A DNA stretch of 64,000 bases from Globisporangium splendens (Eukaryota; Oomycota; Peronosporomycetes; Pythiales; Pythiaceae): positions 208,020 through 272,019 of the forward strand of contig VFIW01000067.1 of assembly GCA_006386115.1 (NCBI GenBank). Direction: 5' to 3'. Of the stretch, positions 52,080 to 62,920 are shown one piece after another. A program made the translations under genes and the position numbers. The notes beneath the pieces are model-generated. The model was not told the DNA's origin. It saw only the letters and a program-made list of their open reading frames with translations, and searched no databases. Numbering within the stretch: position 1 is the first letter of the stretch; every line of letters starts with the position of its first letter.

Positions 52080-55000
52080 ATGGCGAAAGGTGCGCTGCAC
52101 GACTGCAAAGTTGCGCGATTCGCTGCAGACTCACATGATCTTGTCTCTTTCTCGTATGTCTCTCTCTTTGTGTATGTGCTATTTGATGATGTGTAGGTGT
52201 TTCAAATGCCAAGTCGCATCAGCGGTCAATCACGTACGTTTGTGTTGTAGCTTTTTTCTTGCATGCGTTGGCAATTGACAACTCACAGACAGGTAAACGT
52301 ATGGCATGTGCATGTGTTCGCTTTAGTTCGTTTTTCGTGGCACCTGCTCAGAAGCGAAAAGCGCCAGAGAAGGAAGAGAGCAACGAGGACACGAAGCAAG
52401 ATGCGACTAAAGAAGCAGCCGACGACGACAAGGTAAAGGCCGTGAAGAAGACCAGACGCTCCGACGACGACGCATCTCCAGCGCCAACGCCAAAGGCGAA
52501 GTCCACTGAAGCAGCAGCAAAAGCGGAAACGGCTGAGGAAGAAGAAGACGAACCAGAAGCGGTTGTGGAACCAGCGGCTGACGATGACGTGGAGATGGAG
52601 AAAGCTGCAGAGAGTTCAGACGACGAAGACGAAGTGGTGGAGAAGCATACGTCAATGAAGTCCAAGCGTAAGTTGTTCTGTGATAATGGCTGTGCCAATA
52701 TGCATTTATTACTGCTTGTGCGGATAGATGCTCATGTGTTTGTTGTCGTTGTGCTTGATTGTGTAATGAAGCTGGACGAAGACGTCTCCGTCAACGACAA
52801 GTGGAAGAAAGCGACGAGGACGACGATGAGGACTTTGGATTTCCTTCAGCCACGACGACCAAGGAGAAGGAAGTCGTGGTCGATCTGGCATCCTCCGAAG
52901 ACGAAGAGAACGAGAAACCTGTGACAGAGAAGAAGAAAAAGGAGAGCGCGGTTGCTGCTGTCGTTGCGACAAAAGAAGAAGACCCTGCAGCCTCCGTTGA
53001 CGCCAAAGACGAATCTTCGACGGAATCTCCCAGCAAAGTCAAAGCCAAGGACAAAATTAAGGAGAGCAAAGACGCTGGAAAGCTGATTCCGACTCCCGCC
53101 AAGAAGAAATCCCAATCGGTTGGTGCGTTTTTCACGGCGTGCACTCCAGAAAAGACAATAACGAAAAACACGGACGAATTAAAGAATGATGTGAAGAGCA
53201 ATGGCAAAACGGCATCTGATGCTGCAGATGTCACTGCCGCTACGGCAACAGAAGCCGACGGAGATGAGAATACCTCGATCCCGTACTCGGCGCTCGCGCA
53301 CATGTTCAACACGATCGAAGCCACGTCGAGTCGACTCGCGATCCAGGACTTACTGATCAAGTTTTTCCGCGACGTGATCCGCCGTGCGCCGCAGGACCTG
53401 CTCGCGTGCATTTACCTCTGTGTGTGCACAGATCTCGCACCCCCGTTTGAGAACCTGAAGATCGGAATCGGCGATGCGATCCTGATGAAGGCGATTGGCG
53501 AAGCCACGGGCACCAATATGAAGTTCATCAAGGACATGTATCAAAAAGAAGGCGATCTGGGAAAAGTGGCGCAAAACGCACGCTCCAAGCAGCACACGCT
53601 GTCGTTTGCGTCGATGCAACCGGCGTCGGCGGCCGTGAAGAAACCGAGTGTGCTCGGCGTCCAGGACGTGTACAATCAGTTTGTCAAGATCGCCAAGATG
53701 ACGGGCAACAACTCGCAGCAGCAGAAGTGTTCGATCATTAAGAGTCTGCTCGTGAAATGTGAGAAAGACCGCAAACAGGAGCAAACAGAGGGCTCTGACC
53801 AGCAAGGCGAGGCTGCCGAAGGCGCCAAGTACATTATCCGTGGCTTGCAGGGGAAATTGCGCATTGGACTGGCCGAGAAATCGATCTTGATCGGGTTGAC
53901 GTACGCGTTCATGGAAGAGAAAGACCAGGCCGACAAGGAAAAGCAGCAGATAGCGCTCGCGTCCGTTAAAAAGGCATTTGCCGAGTGCCCGAGCTACAAT
54001 GCACTCGTGGCAGCGTTCCGAGAGGTACAAGAAGAAGTCCCGACACGTCCACTGCTTCGTGTCAAGGACTTTACCAAAGTGGCCGAACGGTGTGTGCTTA
54101 CTCCGGGCACACCCGTGTCTCCGATGCTCGCGCGACCGACAAAGGCGTATGCCATGGTGTTTGATCGTTTCCAGGGCATGCCGTTCACGTGTGAGTACAA
54201 ATACGATGGCGAACGCGCACAGATCCATATTCTTTCGAACGGCGAGATCGCGATCTTTTCTCGAAATTTCGAAAACTCGACCGAGCGGTTCCCGGATGTG
54301 AAGCTGATGGTCGCAAAGGCCGCCAAGAAAAGCAACCTCGTGAGTTGCATTGTGGATGCTGAAGTCGTCGCGGTGGATAAAGCCACGAACAAGCGACTAC
54401 CGTTCCAGATTCTCAGTACCCGTTCGCGCAAAGTACGTGGGAATCTTGCTCCGAATTCACTATTCGGTTTGAACTATTATTTTATGTCTGTGTCTAGTGG
54501 CTAAACAACTTTGTTTCTTGTGACTTGGTATGTAGAACGTCAAAGTGGAAGATATTAAGGTCCCTGTATGCATCTACGCGTTCGATTTGCTGTTCCTTAA
54601 CGGCGAGTCGTACTTGACTAAGACTTTAGCCGAGCGTCGCGCGAAATTGAAAGAGGTGTTTGAACTGGAGGACGGATCCTTTGAGCTCGCTAGCTCCATC
54701 GACATTGATGCAACTGAGGATATCAAAGACGACGCCGAGGCTATGGAAGTCGCTGTCGATAAGGTGCGAGCGTTCCTCGAAGAAGCTGTGAAGGAACAGT
54801 GCGAAGGTTTGATGGTGAAAACGCTGCACAAAGAGGCAACGTACGAACCAGCGAACCGATCCCACAAATGGCTCAAGCTCAAGAAGGACTACTTGGACGG
54901 CATCGGCGATTCAACGGATCTCGTCCCGATTGGCGCGTTCTTTGGACGAGGCAAGCGCACGGGCGTGTACGGCGCGTACCTGCTCGCGTGCTACGACCCG

Positions 55001-55499
55001 GACACTGAAATGTACCAGCCGATCACGAAACTCGGAACCGGGCTGAGTGACGAAGTACTCAAGACGTTCTATGAGCAGCTCAAAGAGAAAGTCGTCGACA
55101 AGACCCCGCGAGACTACGCGACAGGCGATGGCATCAACCCAGATGTCTGGTTTGAACCCACGGTCGTGTGGGAGATTCTTGGTGCCGACTTGTCCATTTC
55201 TCCCAAGTACACGGCCGCAATGGGGATCGTCGCGCGCGATAAGGGCATTTCGCTCCGGTTCCCGCGGTTCATCCGCATCCGCGACGATAAGAGCACGACC
55301 CAGGCGACGACTTCGAACCAGGTATGCTTTCTCCCTGTCCTATCGTGGCCGTTGCTTCATTGTGGACATACAACATGGGCTTACGGTATTTCTGTGTGTG
55401 TATGCGTGGGGACTGTAGATTGCAGACCTGTATCGTGCTCAGGGGCTCGCGACAGTCAGTGGCGGCGCAGAAGACGACGACGACGATATGCTCATTTAG
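52080..55499 (+). CDS. LIG1: ATP-dependent DNA ligase I with PIP box, six exons
   Basis: Exons 52080-52089 (10 nt), 52197-52233, 52327-52667, 52772-54432, 54536-55321 and 55419-55499; all GT-AG and in phase, 971 residues. Seals Okazaki-fragment nicks in the nucleus. Splicing of exons 1-3 assembles QRSITSFF at residues 12-19, a textbook PCNA-binding PIP box. A long Lys/Glu/Asp-rich disordered region follows. The DNA-binding domain includes IPYSALAHMFNTIE and the nucleotidyltransferase active site is EYKYDGERAQIH (adenylated Lys near 605). Then come FSRNFENSTERFPD, DAEVVAVD, YAFDLLFLNGES, EGLMVKTL and WLKLKKDYLDG, and the OB domain with KYTAAMGI and GISLRFPRFIR. C-terminus DDDDDMLI is acidic. 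Confidence 0.95.
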
Positions 55500-57264
55500 T
55501 CCACACTGCGAAGCCACATTCGAGCGCAAAATTCATCAGCCAATAAATACAAAAACAGTGCTAACAACGCAGTCGAGGGGTCTCGTGTCGTAGTTGCATT
55601 CAGTGGCTTGGAATTAAGCAAACTGACGGCAACCAGTCGCCTTCAAGAGCCGAGCACTGGGAGGTTGCGTTAGGGTCATGCCTTGGTCAGGTTGCTTTTG
55701 GTCACGCTTTTGACTTGGAGGAAACTTTCAGAATGCTGGCACTGACCTGCTTAGGATACTGCGTACTCGATTCATTCTACGTGTGTCTTTGAGGTTAGCT
55801 TCCACTCTCCATGCCTCCTTGCTCGCTGTACATTTTGTTCAGGTGGTGGTTTTCCACACAAAAAGTCAAGTCGCACGGTTACTGACCTAAAACGGACCCT
55901 TAGACTATTCCGACACGCCACACTTCTTCAAAACGATTTGTTGACGCCAAAATGGTTGACTTCGCATCATGTACGAGCAGGCTGCGTGTTCCACTCTCGC
56001 TACAAAGATCACATTACCATAAGAAATAGAAAATCTATCCTGCTACTAGCGTCCCGCATGCATGCAGGAATATGCTGTCCCTGTGGCTGGTTCTGGAGGA
56101 AGGAGGGGGAGTAGCTTGTTCATCGGCGCATGCGCTGTCACGTTGGGCTAGCATCCCAGACCGGCACGCGTAGCATCTGTTCTTGAGTGGGGACCGCGGG
56201 CGTTGACTTCTCAGCAACACTGTATCGAGAAATTGACGATGAGTCGGCCCACGAGATCCTTAAAGCAGACGTACGTAGTTCACTGGCAGTGTGTCTCCAC
56301 GAAAACGAGTCCCTTCTATGGCTGCACGAAAATGTACAATTTATTACTTTGCAAAGTTGCCAATTCTATAAACAAGGAGACAATAATGTATAATCAATTT
56401 TATACTGAGTGTAAACAAATGGAGTTGGTTCCTCCAATTTTGACTAAACCATGAGCCGATCGACTGAAATAATCGAGAAATGACTAAAAATTTGGTCGAA
56501 TATGCAGCAGCGACTAACAATAGATCAATCGACACTTATTTCCCCACTAATCACGTCAGCGAAAGGTTAGGGTATCAGGTGCTCTGGTGTCCCTGTGGAC
56601 TCCCCAGGTGGTTTCTGAGATTCGTACAATGATGCGACCTCGACTTTACCAGAGGACAGGCACGGAACGTCCACCGCGTACAGTTCAATACACTGCAGTG
56701 CCGCTTGCTAATCGAGCACGTTTCCCAGCACGCTGCTGCTCATTCAGAGTGAGCAGCAGCGTGCTGGGCAAAGTGCGGATGCACAGGTGTGGCGCGGAGC
56801 TGTGTTTTAGATGAGCGCTTGCACATTTAGTATCCTGTAAGCTATGGTCGTCCAGTAATAAGCGCGAGTCTGTGGACGTGAACTGCTCGTATTTTCACGC
56901 GTCGCCACCATCTTGCCTCCATCATCTGGATGCCAGGAACCCCAACCGCAGCGCATAGCCAGGGCCGTCGTGAGGAGCTCAACGACGAATTGCCCTCTGG
57001 TGCTGTACTCACGGCTGTGCGAACTGACGACCGTACGGTATCAGTCAGCATGTGACCTCTTATAATCCATACGAACGTCTGACCGCAAGCTCCTCCTGCG
57101 TGGTATGCGCGTGCACTGGCACAGGACACCAAAAAACTGGCACCAGTACCTCAGCACAGCGCAGGGTTGCCAATAATTCGACGAGGCACAAGGTCGCCGG
57201 CGCACAACACACTGGGTCATTTCTCTAGCGATGAGCTTATCCGAGCAAAGATGATCGATGTTGC
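55500..57264. other. 1.8-kb intergenic region
   Basis: Between DNA ligase I and the inverted duplication. No gene recognised; minus-strand frames at 56842-57132 and 57041-57325 lack domains. Holds the 19-bp hairpin listed separately. Confidence 0.45.
56724..56768. repeat. Perfect 19-bp inverted repeat, 7-nt loop
   Basis: Left arm CCCAGCACGCTGCTGCTCA (56724-56742), loop TTCAGAG, right arm the exact reverse complement (56750-56768). No T-run follows. Function unknown. Confidence 0.9.
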
Positions 57265-57528
57265 CCATTCGACCTGCTTCCGTCACCTTTGCATTTCGGT
57301 GGAATTGAGCCCAAAGTGTCCACATGTGCGTCTAGTAATCTGGATTGCTTTTTACTACTAAAATAGTAGACAATGACGAGTCGTTTCAGTGGATCAATGA
57401 TTTCTTGAACCTGCATGTGCCAAAGCGATTTTCGTCTTGCATTAAGGAAGCTACCCGATTTTATTATACTGTAGTAATGCGTATCCATACCTTCGACTCT
57501 CGATGTAGCGATGGTTCTTCTTTCCAAC

Positions 57529-57752
57529 ATGGCAATGAACTCCAAGAATGCGAAGATACTCACCGACGAATCGCGGGGAAATGATCAAGTTGTTATGTCC
57601 CACGTTGCAGCTCTACTCGACAATGATATCGGTGCCACACCGTCAAAACTTAGAAACACCTCACTGTTAGCAGTGTTAATGAGACTCAGGAATTCTTAAA
57701 CTGTATGTAGATCACAAGTTAAATAGAATTGCCTCCTCTCGCTCTCTCTCTC
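57529..57752 (+). mobile_element. LINE-A copy 5, terminal 3' fragment in left arm
   Basis: Encodes the last 60 or so codons of the LINE-A RNase H region (MAMNSKNAKILTDESRGN) and the CT-rich tail. Duplicated with the arm. Confidence 0.8.
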
Positions 57753-57965
57753 TCGGTGTAGTGCTGGCACACATCTCTTGCCGTTTGGCTCGCCATCCGA
57801 CCGCACTAAGAAGATCTATACAACTCCACCCATTAACTTCCACGCTTGCAGCATCATACTTGTTGAGAAACGAGTCGTACGAAAGAACGCATCTATATTT
57901 ACTTTCGAAACAGATATCCTCGAAGCAATCAAAATCTGCCACTCACAAACTCCAACTCAACCAAT

Positions 57966-58760
57966 TTAGTTGCTGATACTGACGCTCGACGTCGAGTACT
58001 GGCACAAGGTGCCCGATGGACCGTCGCCCAACTCCTTTGGCTCACCCTGGCCCTTCGCCACACCCTGCGACCACGCACACACCTTCACCTTCGACTTGGA
58101 CGACTTGACCTTGACGTTCGTGAGCTTGGCCTCGTCGCCAAAGTTCTTGTTCACCGTCACGATGCTCACCTTCGGGTTCACGGCGTACACGTTGGACACC
58201 GTCACCTTTCGCTTGACGTTGCCGCACGTCCCGCACGAGCGGTAGAGCTTGCCAAAGTCTTCGACGTAGAAGCCGTCGATGGACACGGCACCCGGACCGT
58301 TGTGCTGCACGACCTTGTCTTCGGCGTACCGCGCGCCACCGCCGATGACCTTGGACACACTCGAGGCCGAGCCGCCCTTGATCGACAGAGCGTCTTCGCA
58401 CACGTCGGTCCACCACACGTTCTCGATGGTGCAGCCGTGCTTCTCGCAGTGCACTCCCTCCATCTGGTTCTTGCCGATGATGACGTTCTTGAGCGTGGCA
58501 CCTGGCTCGACGAGGAACACCATGGTGTTCTTGCTGCTCTCCTTCTGACCCTGGCACTTGACGTTCTTGAGCTCGTACGTCTTCATGCCGCCGTCAAAGG
58601 TGGTGCCAGCCTTGACGACTTGCGGCGCGACGAGCTGGACGAGTCCCTTGCTGGCTGGCCAGACCCCCGTGGGCATGGCGGCGGCGTCGACTTGGGACGA
58701 GGAGAGCGCGAGGGCGACGGTGGCAGCGGTGAGTGCAGCGACGGAGAATGACTTGACCAT
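57966..58760 (-). CDS. Secreted pectate lyase, PL3 family (left copy)
   Basis: Intronless, 264 residues. Cleaves de-esterified pectin by beta-elimination outside the cell. Signal peptide of about 26 residues (MVKSFSVAALTAATVAL, cleavage near VDA-AAM). PL3 motifs in order: AGTTFDGGMKTYEL, TMVFLVEPGATLKNVIIGKN, EGVHCEKHGCTIENVWW, DVCEDALSIKGG, VIGGGARYAEDKVVQHNG, and FGKLYRSCGTCGN; the Asp/Lys/Arg residues of the parallel beta-helix active cleft lie in these blocks. The Cys pattern suggests disulfides. The protein is identical to the right-arm copy. A plant-cell-wall enzyme, pointing to plant infection or decay. Confidence 0.93.
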   Translation of the reverse strand: MVKSFSVAALTAATVALALSSSQVDAAAMPTGVWPASKGLVQLVAPQVVKAGTTFDGGMKTYELKNVKCQGQKESSKNTMVFLVEPGATLKNVIIGKNQMEGVHCEKHGCTIENVWWTDVCEDALSIKGGSASSVSKVIGGGARYAEDKVVQHNGPGAVSIDGFYVEDFGKLYRSCGTCGNVKRKVTVSNVYAVNPKVSIVTVNKNFGDEAKLTNVKVKSSKSKVKVCAWSQGVAKGQGEPKELGDGPSGTLCQYSTSSVSISN

Positions 58761-58798
58761 GGTGGTGATTTTGAAGAAGCTTGTTGTTGTTGGTTGCT

Positions 58799-58816
58799 GG
58801 TAAATTGCAGAATGAG
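58799..58816 (-). promoter_or_regulatory. Core promoter (Inr plus CAATTT) of the left pectate lyase
   Basis: Minus strand CTCATTCTGCAATTTACC, matching the oomycete core GCTCATTYYNCAWTTT at all but the first base (A). Predicted start of transcription about 55 nt before the ATG. It lies at the very edge of the duplicated arm. Confidence 0.75.
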
Positions 58817-58817
58817 T

Positions 58818-60810
58818 TTGCTAAGGAATAAGTGTATTGTAGGGCTGCTGCGATGACAAAGGTTTGTGTACAGAGGGATGGTTGAGAAGCGTACTTCCGA
58901 ACGGATGAGAGGTGGAATGGAGTGCGAGACTCTGTGCTGGGACCGTATGGTGAGTCCAATCGCGCGACTATGAGATCTCTGCATCTGCGCTCTCTTACTT
59001 GTAAAACAGGTGGTGCTAATGAACGGGATCTTTTTTGTTGTTGAATGGCTGTGCTGTACGTGGAACTACTGAATCTTGTTGAACTTGCGCACATCGTTCC
59101 ACCTCCAAACTCGCGATGGTACGTTAGATATAGGGGGCGTGGTGACAAAAAAGAGGTATTTTTCAGCTCCAATGTGTGTGTGTGTCGACTCACTGAGGGT
59201 TCCTTTCTAGCATAGTTTCCGATGAGAAGCACTCTTCACCGAGGTTGGTCATTCGCTTGGTGGCGGCGTGCAAATCCCGATGATAAGAACACTTGCAGAG
59301 TCAAGCAACAGTGAGTACGTTCTCAGTTCCTCCATGCACACGAAGCCTGCTAGATAGCGCATGCGGCTTCAAGGATTCGATGTCAGACGTTCGATTCATT
59401 GATGGCTCGGAAGGACACCATTGGAGCGCCTGTCCAGAGTGAGACGGAAAGAAAAGCGTCTTCTTGTAGTGAGTTTGAGTCTTTCACCCACCTTTCTCGT
59501 TGAGCCGCACAAGTCCGCGCAGTAGGTATGGTCAGATTGCAGTGGGGGTGTGCATCTCTCTTGCTACACAGTTACTGCAGTCAGCACATCACAACACCCA
59601 CCCAAAAGAACAGAGGAATCGTCACATTGTTCGGCGCACTCCCCATTTGTATGAATTCCACGAGGTTGTTGCGCAGAGCTGTACAGTCACACCCCTGATT
59701 ACGTTTGGGTCATGCAAGCGCCAGTAAAGACAGTGGTACCTACGCATCGCTCCCTCGTCAAGCCCCTTGTCGCTCAGCTACTAATAGCGATGCATATTGT
59801 GTGGACCAAACAGGCAAACGTCAAAGGATTTGTGCACAGGGAAATGCTCTTTTGTCTTGCATCGTTCTGTTCCCTCTAATATATAGGAAGCACCCATAAG
59901 ATGTCATCAACAAATTCCGAAAGAGCTCCCTCTAAGAATGCAAAACCACTGTATAACTTTGGGCATGTCCAAGCCAGTATCAAACACTGCAAAGATCGAT
60001 TTACTAAATTGGTTGATCGACTGTTTTAATTGTGATGTCGATTAAAGTAATCGATGTGGTCCTGCTTTTGATAAATTCGAATAATGGTTCATTTTAATCA
60101 ATTCGGAGGTCAGAATTAATCTATTTCCACCTCATTTTATCGATTAATACAGCCAAGTGCCAGACTATGTCAATAGCATCAACGATATCAAAATTGTACA
60201 AGGTTTCCACAAGTTCTCGAACAGTAGCAGCTTTGCTGATGAAACTGAGCACTTGAGTGGTTTCAGGGTCGCGGCGCAATCCTCCAATGCTCCGCGAATC
60301 TTGACTGAGTAGGTTGACTCTGATCCATGCGCCGACTCAGTGACCCCGACCCATACCGAAAACTCAGCGAGCCAGTGCTTCGCGAACTTGCGGCAAAACC
60401 AGGAGCTTCGGAAAGCGGTCGAGTTAGTGGATATCTCGGGTCGTTTATCTCACTGTTAGAGGTACTGAATCTGCGTGTCTCCAGTCCGACAACCCAGGTG
60501 GCGATCAGCAAGCGACTTGGAGAGGTCAGCATGCAAGCTTCCTCACAAAAGAGTAGAGGGTATTTGTATCTTTTCTTTCTTAAAAATGTTGCATGTCACC
60601 CCAAATACCCTCTTTAAATACCGGACCGATTACGCATTTTAGGCTACAAAAAGCTGCGGTTCTTTCGCACCATATGATCCTCAGTCCCCCTCACACGGAG
60701 AGAAGAGCTCACAACGTCTGTACCCAGAACGCACACGACATGCGAAACTGAGATTTTGAGGCACTCGCTCTCACAACCTCTGCAAGAACCAAATTTCCCA
60801 ACACCAGCTC
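58818..60810. other. 1,993-bp unique spacer between divergent pectate lyase genes
   Basis: Separate upstream regions for the two genes, no similarity between its two ends noticed. Short frames (58594-59232 minus, 60327-60617 plus) look noncoding. AT-rich with several ATCGATTA-like motifs near 60000-60150. Confidence 0.5.
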
Positions 60811-60811
60811 A

Positions 60812-60829
60812 CTCATTCTGCAATTTACC
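60812..60829 (+). promoter_or_regulatory. Core promoter (Inr plus CAATTT) of the right pectate lyase
   Basis: CTCATTCTGCAATTTACC, same as in the left arm; sequences just upstream differ between the genes. Confidence 0.75.
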
Positions 60830-60867
60830 AGCAATCAACAACAACAAGCTTCTTCAAAATCACCACC

Positions 60868-61662
60868 ATGGTCAAGTCATTCTCCGTCGCTGCACTCACC
60901 GCTGCCACCGTCGCCCTCGCGCTCTCCTCGTCCCAAGTCGACGCCGCCGCCATGCCCACGGGGGTCTGGCCAGCCAGCAAGGGACTCGTCCAGCTCGTCG
61001 CGCCGCAAGTCGTCAAGGCTGGCACCACCTTTGACGGCGGTATGAAGACGTACGAGCTCAAGAACGTCAAGTGCCAGGGTCAGAAGGAGAGCAGCAAGAA
61101 CACCATGGTGTTCCTCGTCGAGCCAGGTGCCACGCTCAAGAACGTCATCATCGGCAAGAACCAGATGGAGGGAGTGCACTGCGAGAAGCACGGCTGCACC
61201 ATCGAGAACGTGTGGTGGACCGACGTGTGCGAAGACGCTCTGTCGATCAAGGGCGGCTCGGCCTCGAGTGTGTCCAAGGTCATCGGCGGTGGCGCGCGGT
61301 ACGCCGAAGACAAGGTCGTGCAGCACAACGGTCCGGGTGCCGTGTCCATCGACGGCTTCTACGTCGAAGACTTTGGCAAGCTCTACCGCTCGTGCGGGAC
61401 GTGCGGCAACGTCAAGCGAAAGGTGACGGTGTCCAACGTGTACGCCGTGAACCCGAAGGTGAGCATCGTGACGGTGAACAAGAACTTTGGCGACGAGGCC
61501 AAGCTCACGAACGTCAAGGTCAAGTCGTCCAAGTCGAAGGTGAAGGTGTGTGCGTGGTCGCAGGGTGTGGCGAAGGGCCAGGGTGAGCCAAAGGAGTTGG
61601 GCGACGGTCCATCGGGCACCTTGTGCCAGTACTCGACGTCGAGCGTCAGTATCAGCAACTAA
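60868..61662 (+). CDS. Secreted pectate lyase, PL3 family (right copy)
   Basis: 264 residues, identical protein to 57966-58760; one synonymous difference seen (GGT instead of GGC in the GG of FDGGMK). Good start context (CACCACCATGG). Signal peptide and PL3 motifs as in the left copy, so both should be secreted and active if transcribed. Because the shared DNA reaches only 57 bp upstream of the ATG, the two copies are driven by different upstream sequences. Transcribed away from the left copy. Confidence 0.93.
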   Translation: MVKSFSVAALTAATVALALSSSQVDAAAMPTGVWPASKGLVQLVAPQVVKAGTTFDGGMKTYELKNVKCQGQKESSKNTMVFLVEPGATLKNVIIGKNQMEGVHCEKHGCTIENVWWTDVCEDALSIKGGSASSVSKVIGGGARYAEDKVVQHNGPGAVSIDGFYVEDFGKLYRSCGTCGNVKRKVTVSNVYAVNPKVSIVTVNKNFGDEAKLTNVKVKSSKSKVKVCAWSQGVAKGQGEPKELGDGPSGTLCQYSTSSVSISN

Positions 61663-61875
61663 ATTGGTTGAGTTGGAGTTTGTGAGTGGCAGATTTTGAT
61701 TGCTTCGAGGATATCTGTTTCGAAAGTAAATATAGATGCGTTCTTTCGTACGACTCGTTTTTCAACAAGTATGATGCTGCAAGCGTGGAAGTTAATGGGT
61801 GGAGTTGTATAGATCTTCTTAGTGCGGTCGGATGGCGAGCCAAACGGCAAGAGATGTGTGCCAGCACTACACCGA

Positions 61876-62099
61876 GAGAGAGAGAGCGAGAGGAGGCAAT
61901 TCTATTTAACTTGTGATCTACATACAGTTTAAGAATTCCTGAGTCTCATTAACACTGCTAACAGTGAGGTGTTTCTAAGTTTTGACGGTGTGGCACCGAT
62001 ATCATTGTCGAGTAGAGCTGCAACGTGGGACATAACAACTTGATCATTTCCCCGCGATTCGTCGGTGAGTATCTTCGCATTCTTGGAGTTCATTGCCAT
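61876..62099 (-). mobile_element. LINE-A copy 6, terminal 3' fragment in right arm
   Basis: Mirror of 57529-57752; identical translation MAMNSKNAKILTDESRGN. Confidence 0.8.
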
Positions 62100-62363
62100 G
62101 TTGGAAAGAAGAACCATCGCTACATCGAGAGTCGAAGGTATGGATACGCATTACTACAGTATAATAAAATCGGGTAGCTTCCTTAATGCAAGACGAAAAT
62201 CGCTTTGGCACATGCAGGTTCAAGAAATCATTGATCCACTGAAACGACTCGTCATTGTCTACTATTTTAGTAGTAAAAAGCAATCCAGATTACTAGACGC
62301 ACATGTGGACACTTTGGGCTCAATTCCACCGAAATGCAAAGGTGACGGAAGCAGGTCGAATGG

Positions 62364-62611
62364 ACAGGGAAATGACAAAGGAGGGTACTGAGCGAAACAT
62401 GTGCCAAAGATGGGGCAATTCAGAGTATTTCTGCCAAAGGTGAGAAACGTGAACAAGAAATGTAATATAACTGTTTTATTACAATTGAATTAGAAAGGCA
62501 CCGTCGATATAACTTTTAAAGTTTAGTAGGACAAATTTGTAGTATTTTAAACAATTATTACTTTAGAGATGTAAAAGCAGAAAGGGCTGGGAAGTGCAGG
62601 GTGATAATGAT
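62364..62611. other. AT-rich intergenic
   Basis: No ORF or repeat recognised. Confidence 0.4.
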
Positions 62612-62683
62612 GCTGGTGAAGCGTAGTGGTAAAGTCCTCGTTTAACACGCGAGAAGTCGGTGGTTCAATTCCACACATCAGCA
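62612..62683 (+). tRNA. tRNA-Val(AAC)-like gene
   Basis: 72 nt fold as a cloverleaf: acceptor GCTGGTG with CATCAGC (one G-U), anticodon stem CTCGT/GCGAG with loop TTAACAC (anticodon AAC), T-loop TTCAATT. Pol III A box (AGCGTAGTGG) and B box (GGTTCAATTCC) are present. The D stem is weak and the T stem has a G-A mismatch at its base, so it may be a tRNA pseudogene or SINE head. Confidence 0.55.
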
Positions 62684-62920
62684 CAACTTCAACTTTGGCA
62701 CTTAACATACAGAGGGCAATGAATTTGATTTGTGAGCCCAGCATAGAACAGCCAACGCAACCGCCGGGGGGCCCAAAGTTGAACAGATTGACCACCAGTA
62801 TGCTATACACCATGAGTTGGGAGCCCCTTCTGAGAAGATTTCGATACCAGGTAGTTTCTCAAACTCAAATATGTAACCAGACACTTCCGAGTTACGTAGC
62901 ACGGTACGTGTGTGAGGAAG
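62684..62920. other. Spacer between tRNA-like gene and LTR
   Basis: No feature seen. Confidence 0.4.

Larger units (their letters stand above)
57265..58817. repeat. Left arm of a 1,553-bp inverted duplication
   Basis: Reverse-complement match to 60811-62363 without indels (paired coordinates sum to 119,628 throughout). Only about three mismatches noticed: near 57864, 58587 and 58794. Carries a pectate lyase gene and a LINE-A 3' remnant. Confidence 0.95.
60811..62363. repeat. Right arm of the 1,553-bp inverted duplication
   Basis: Mirror of 57265-58817. Ends where the flanks diverge (after GAATGG at 62363). Confidence 0.95.

Noticed and set aside
57720..57760. CT-rich tract as an independent microsatellite
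   Set aside because: It is the 3' tail of the LINE-A fragment, present at the end of every LINE-A copy.
58594..59232. 212-codon minus-strand frame upstream of the left pectate lyase
   Set aside because: Its 3' third overlaps the pectate lyase in another frame and the rest is promoter DNA; it is not repeated as a long frame upstream of the right copy.
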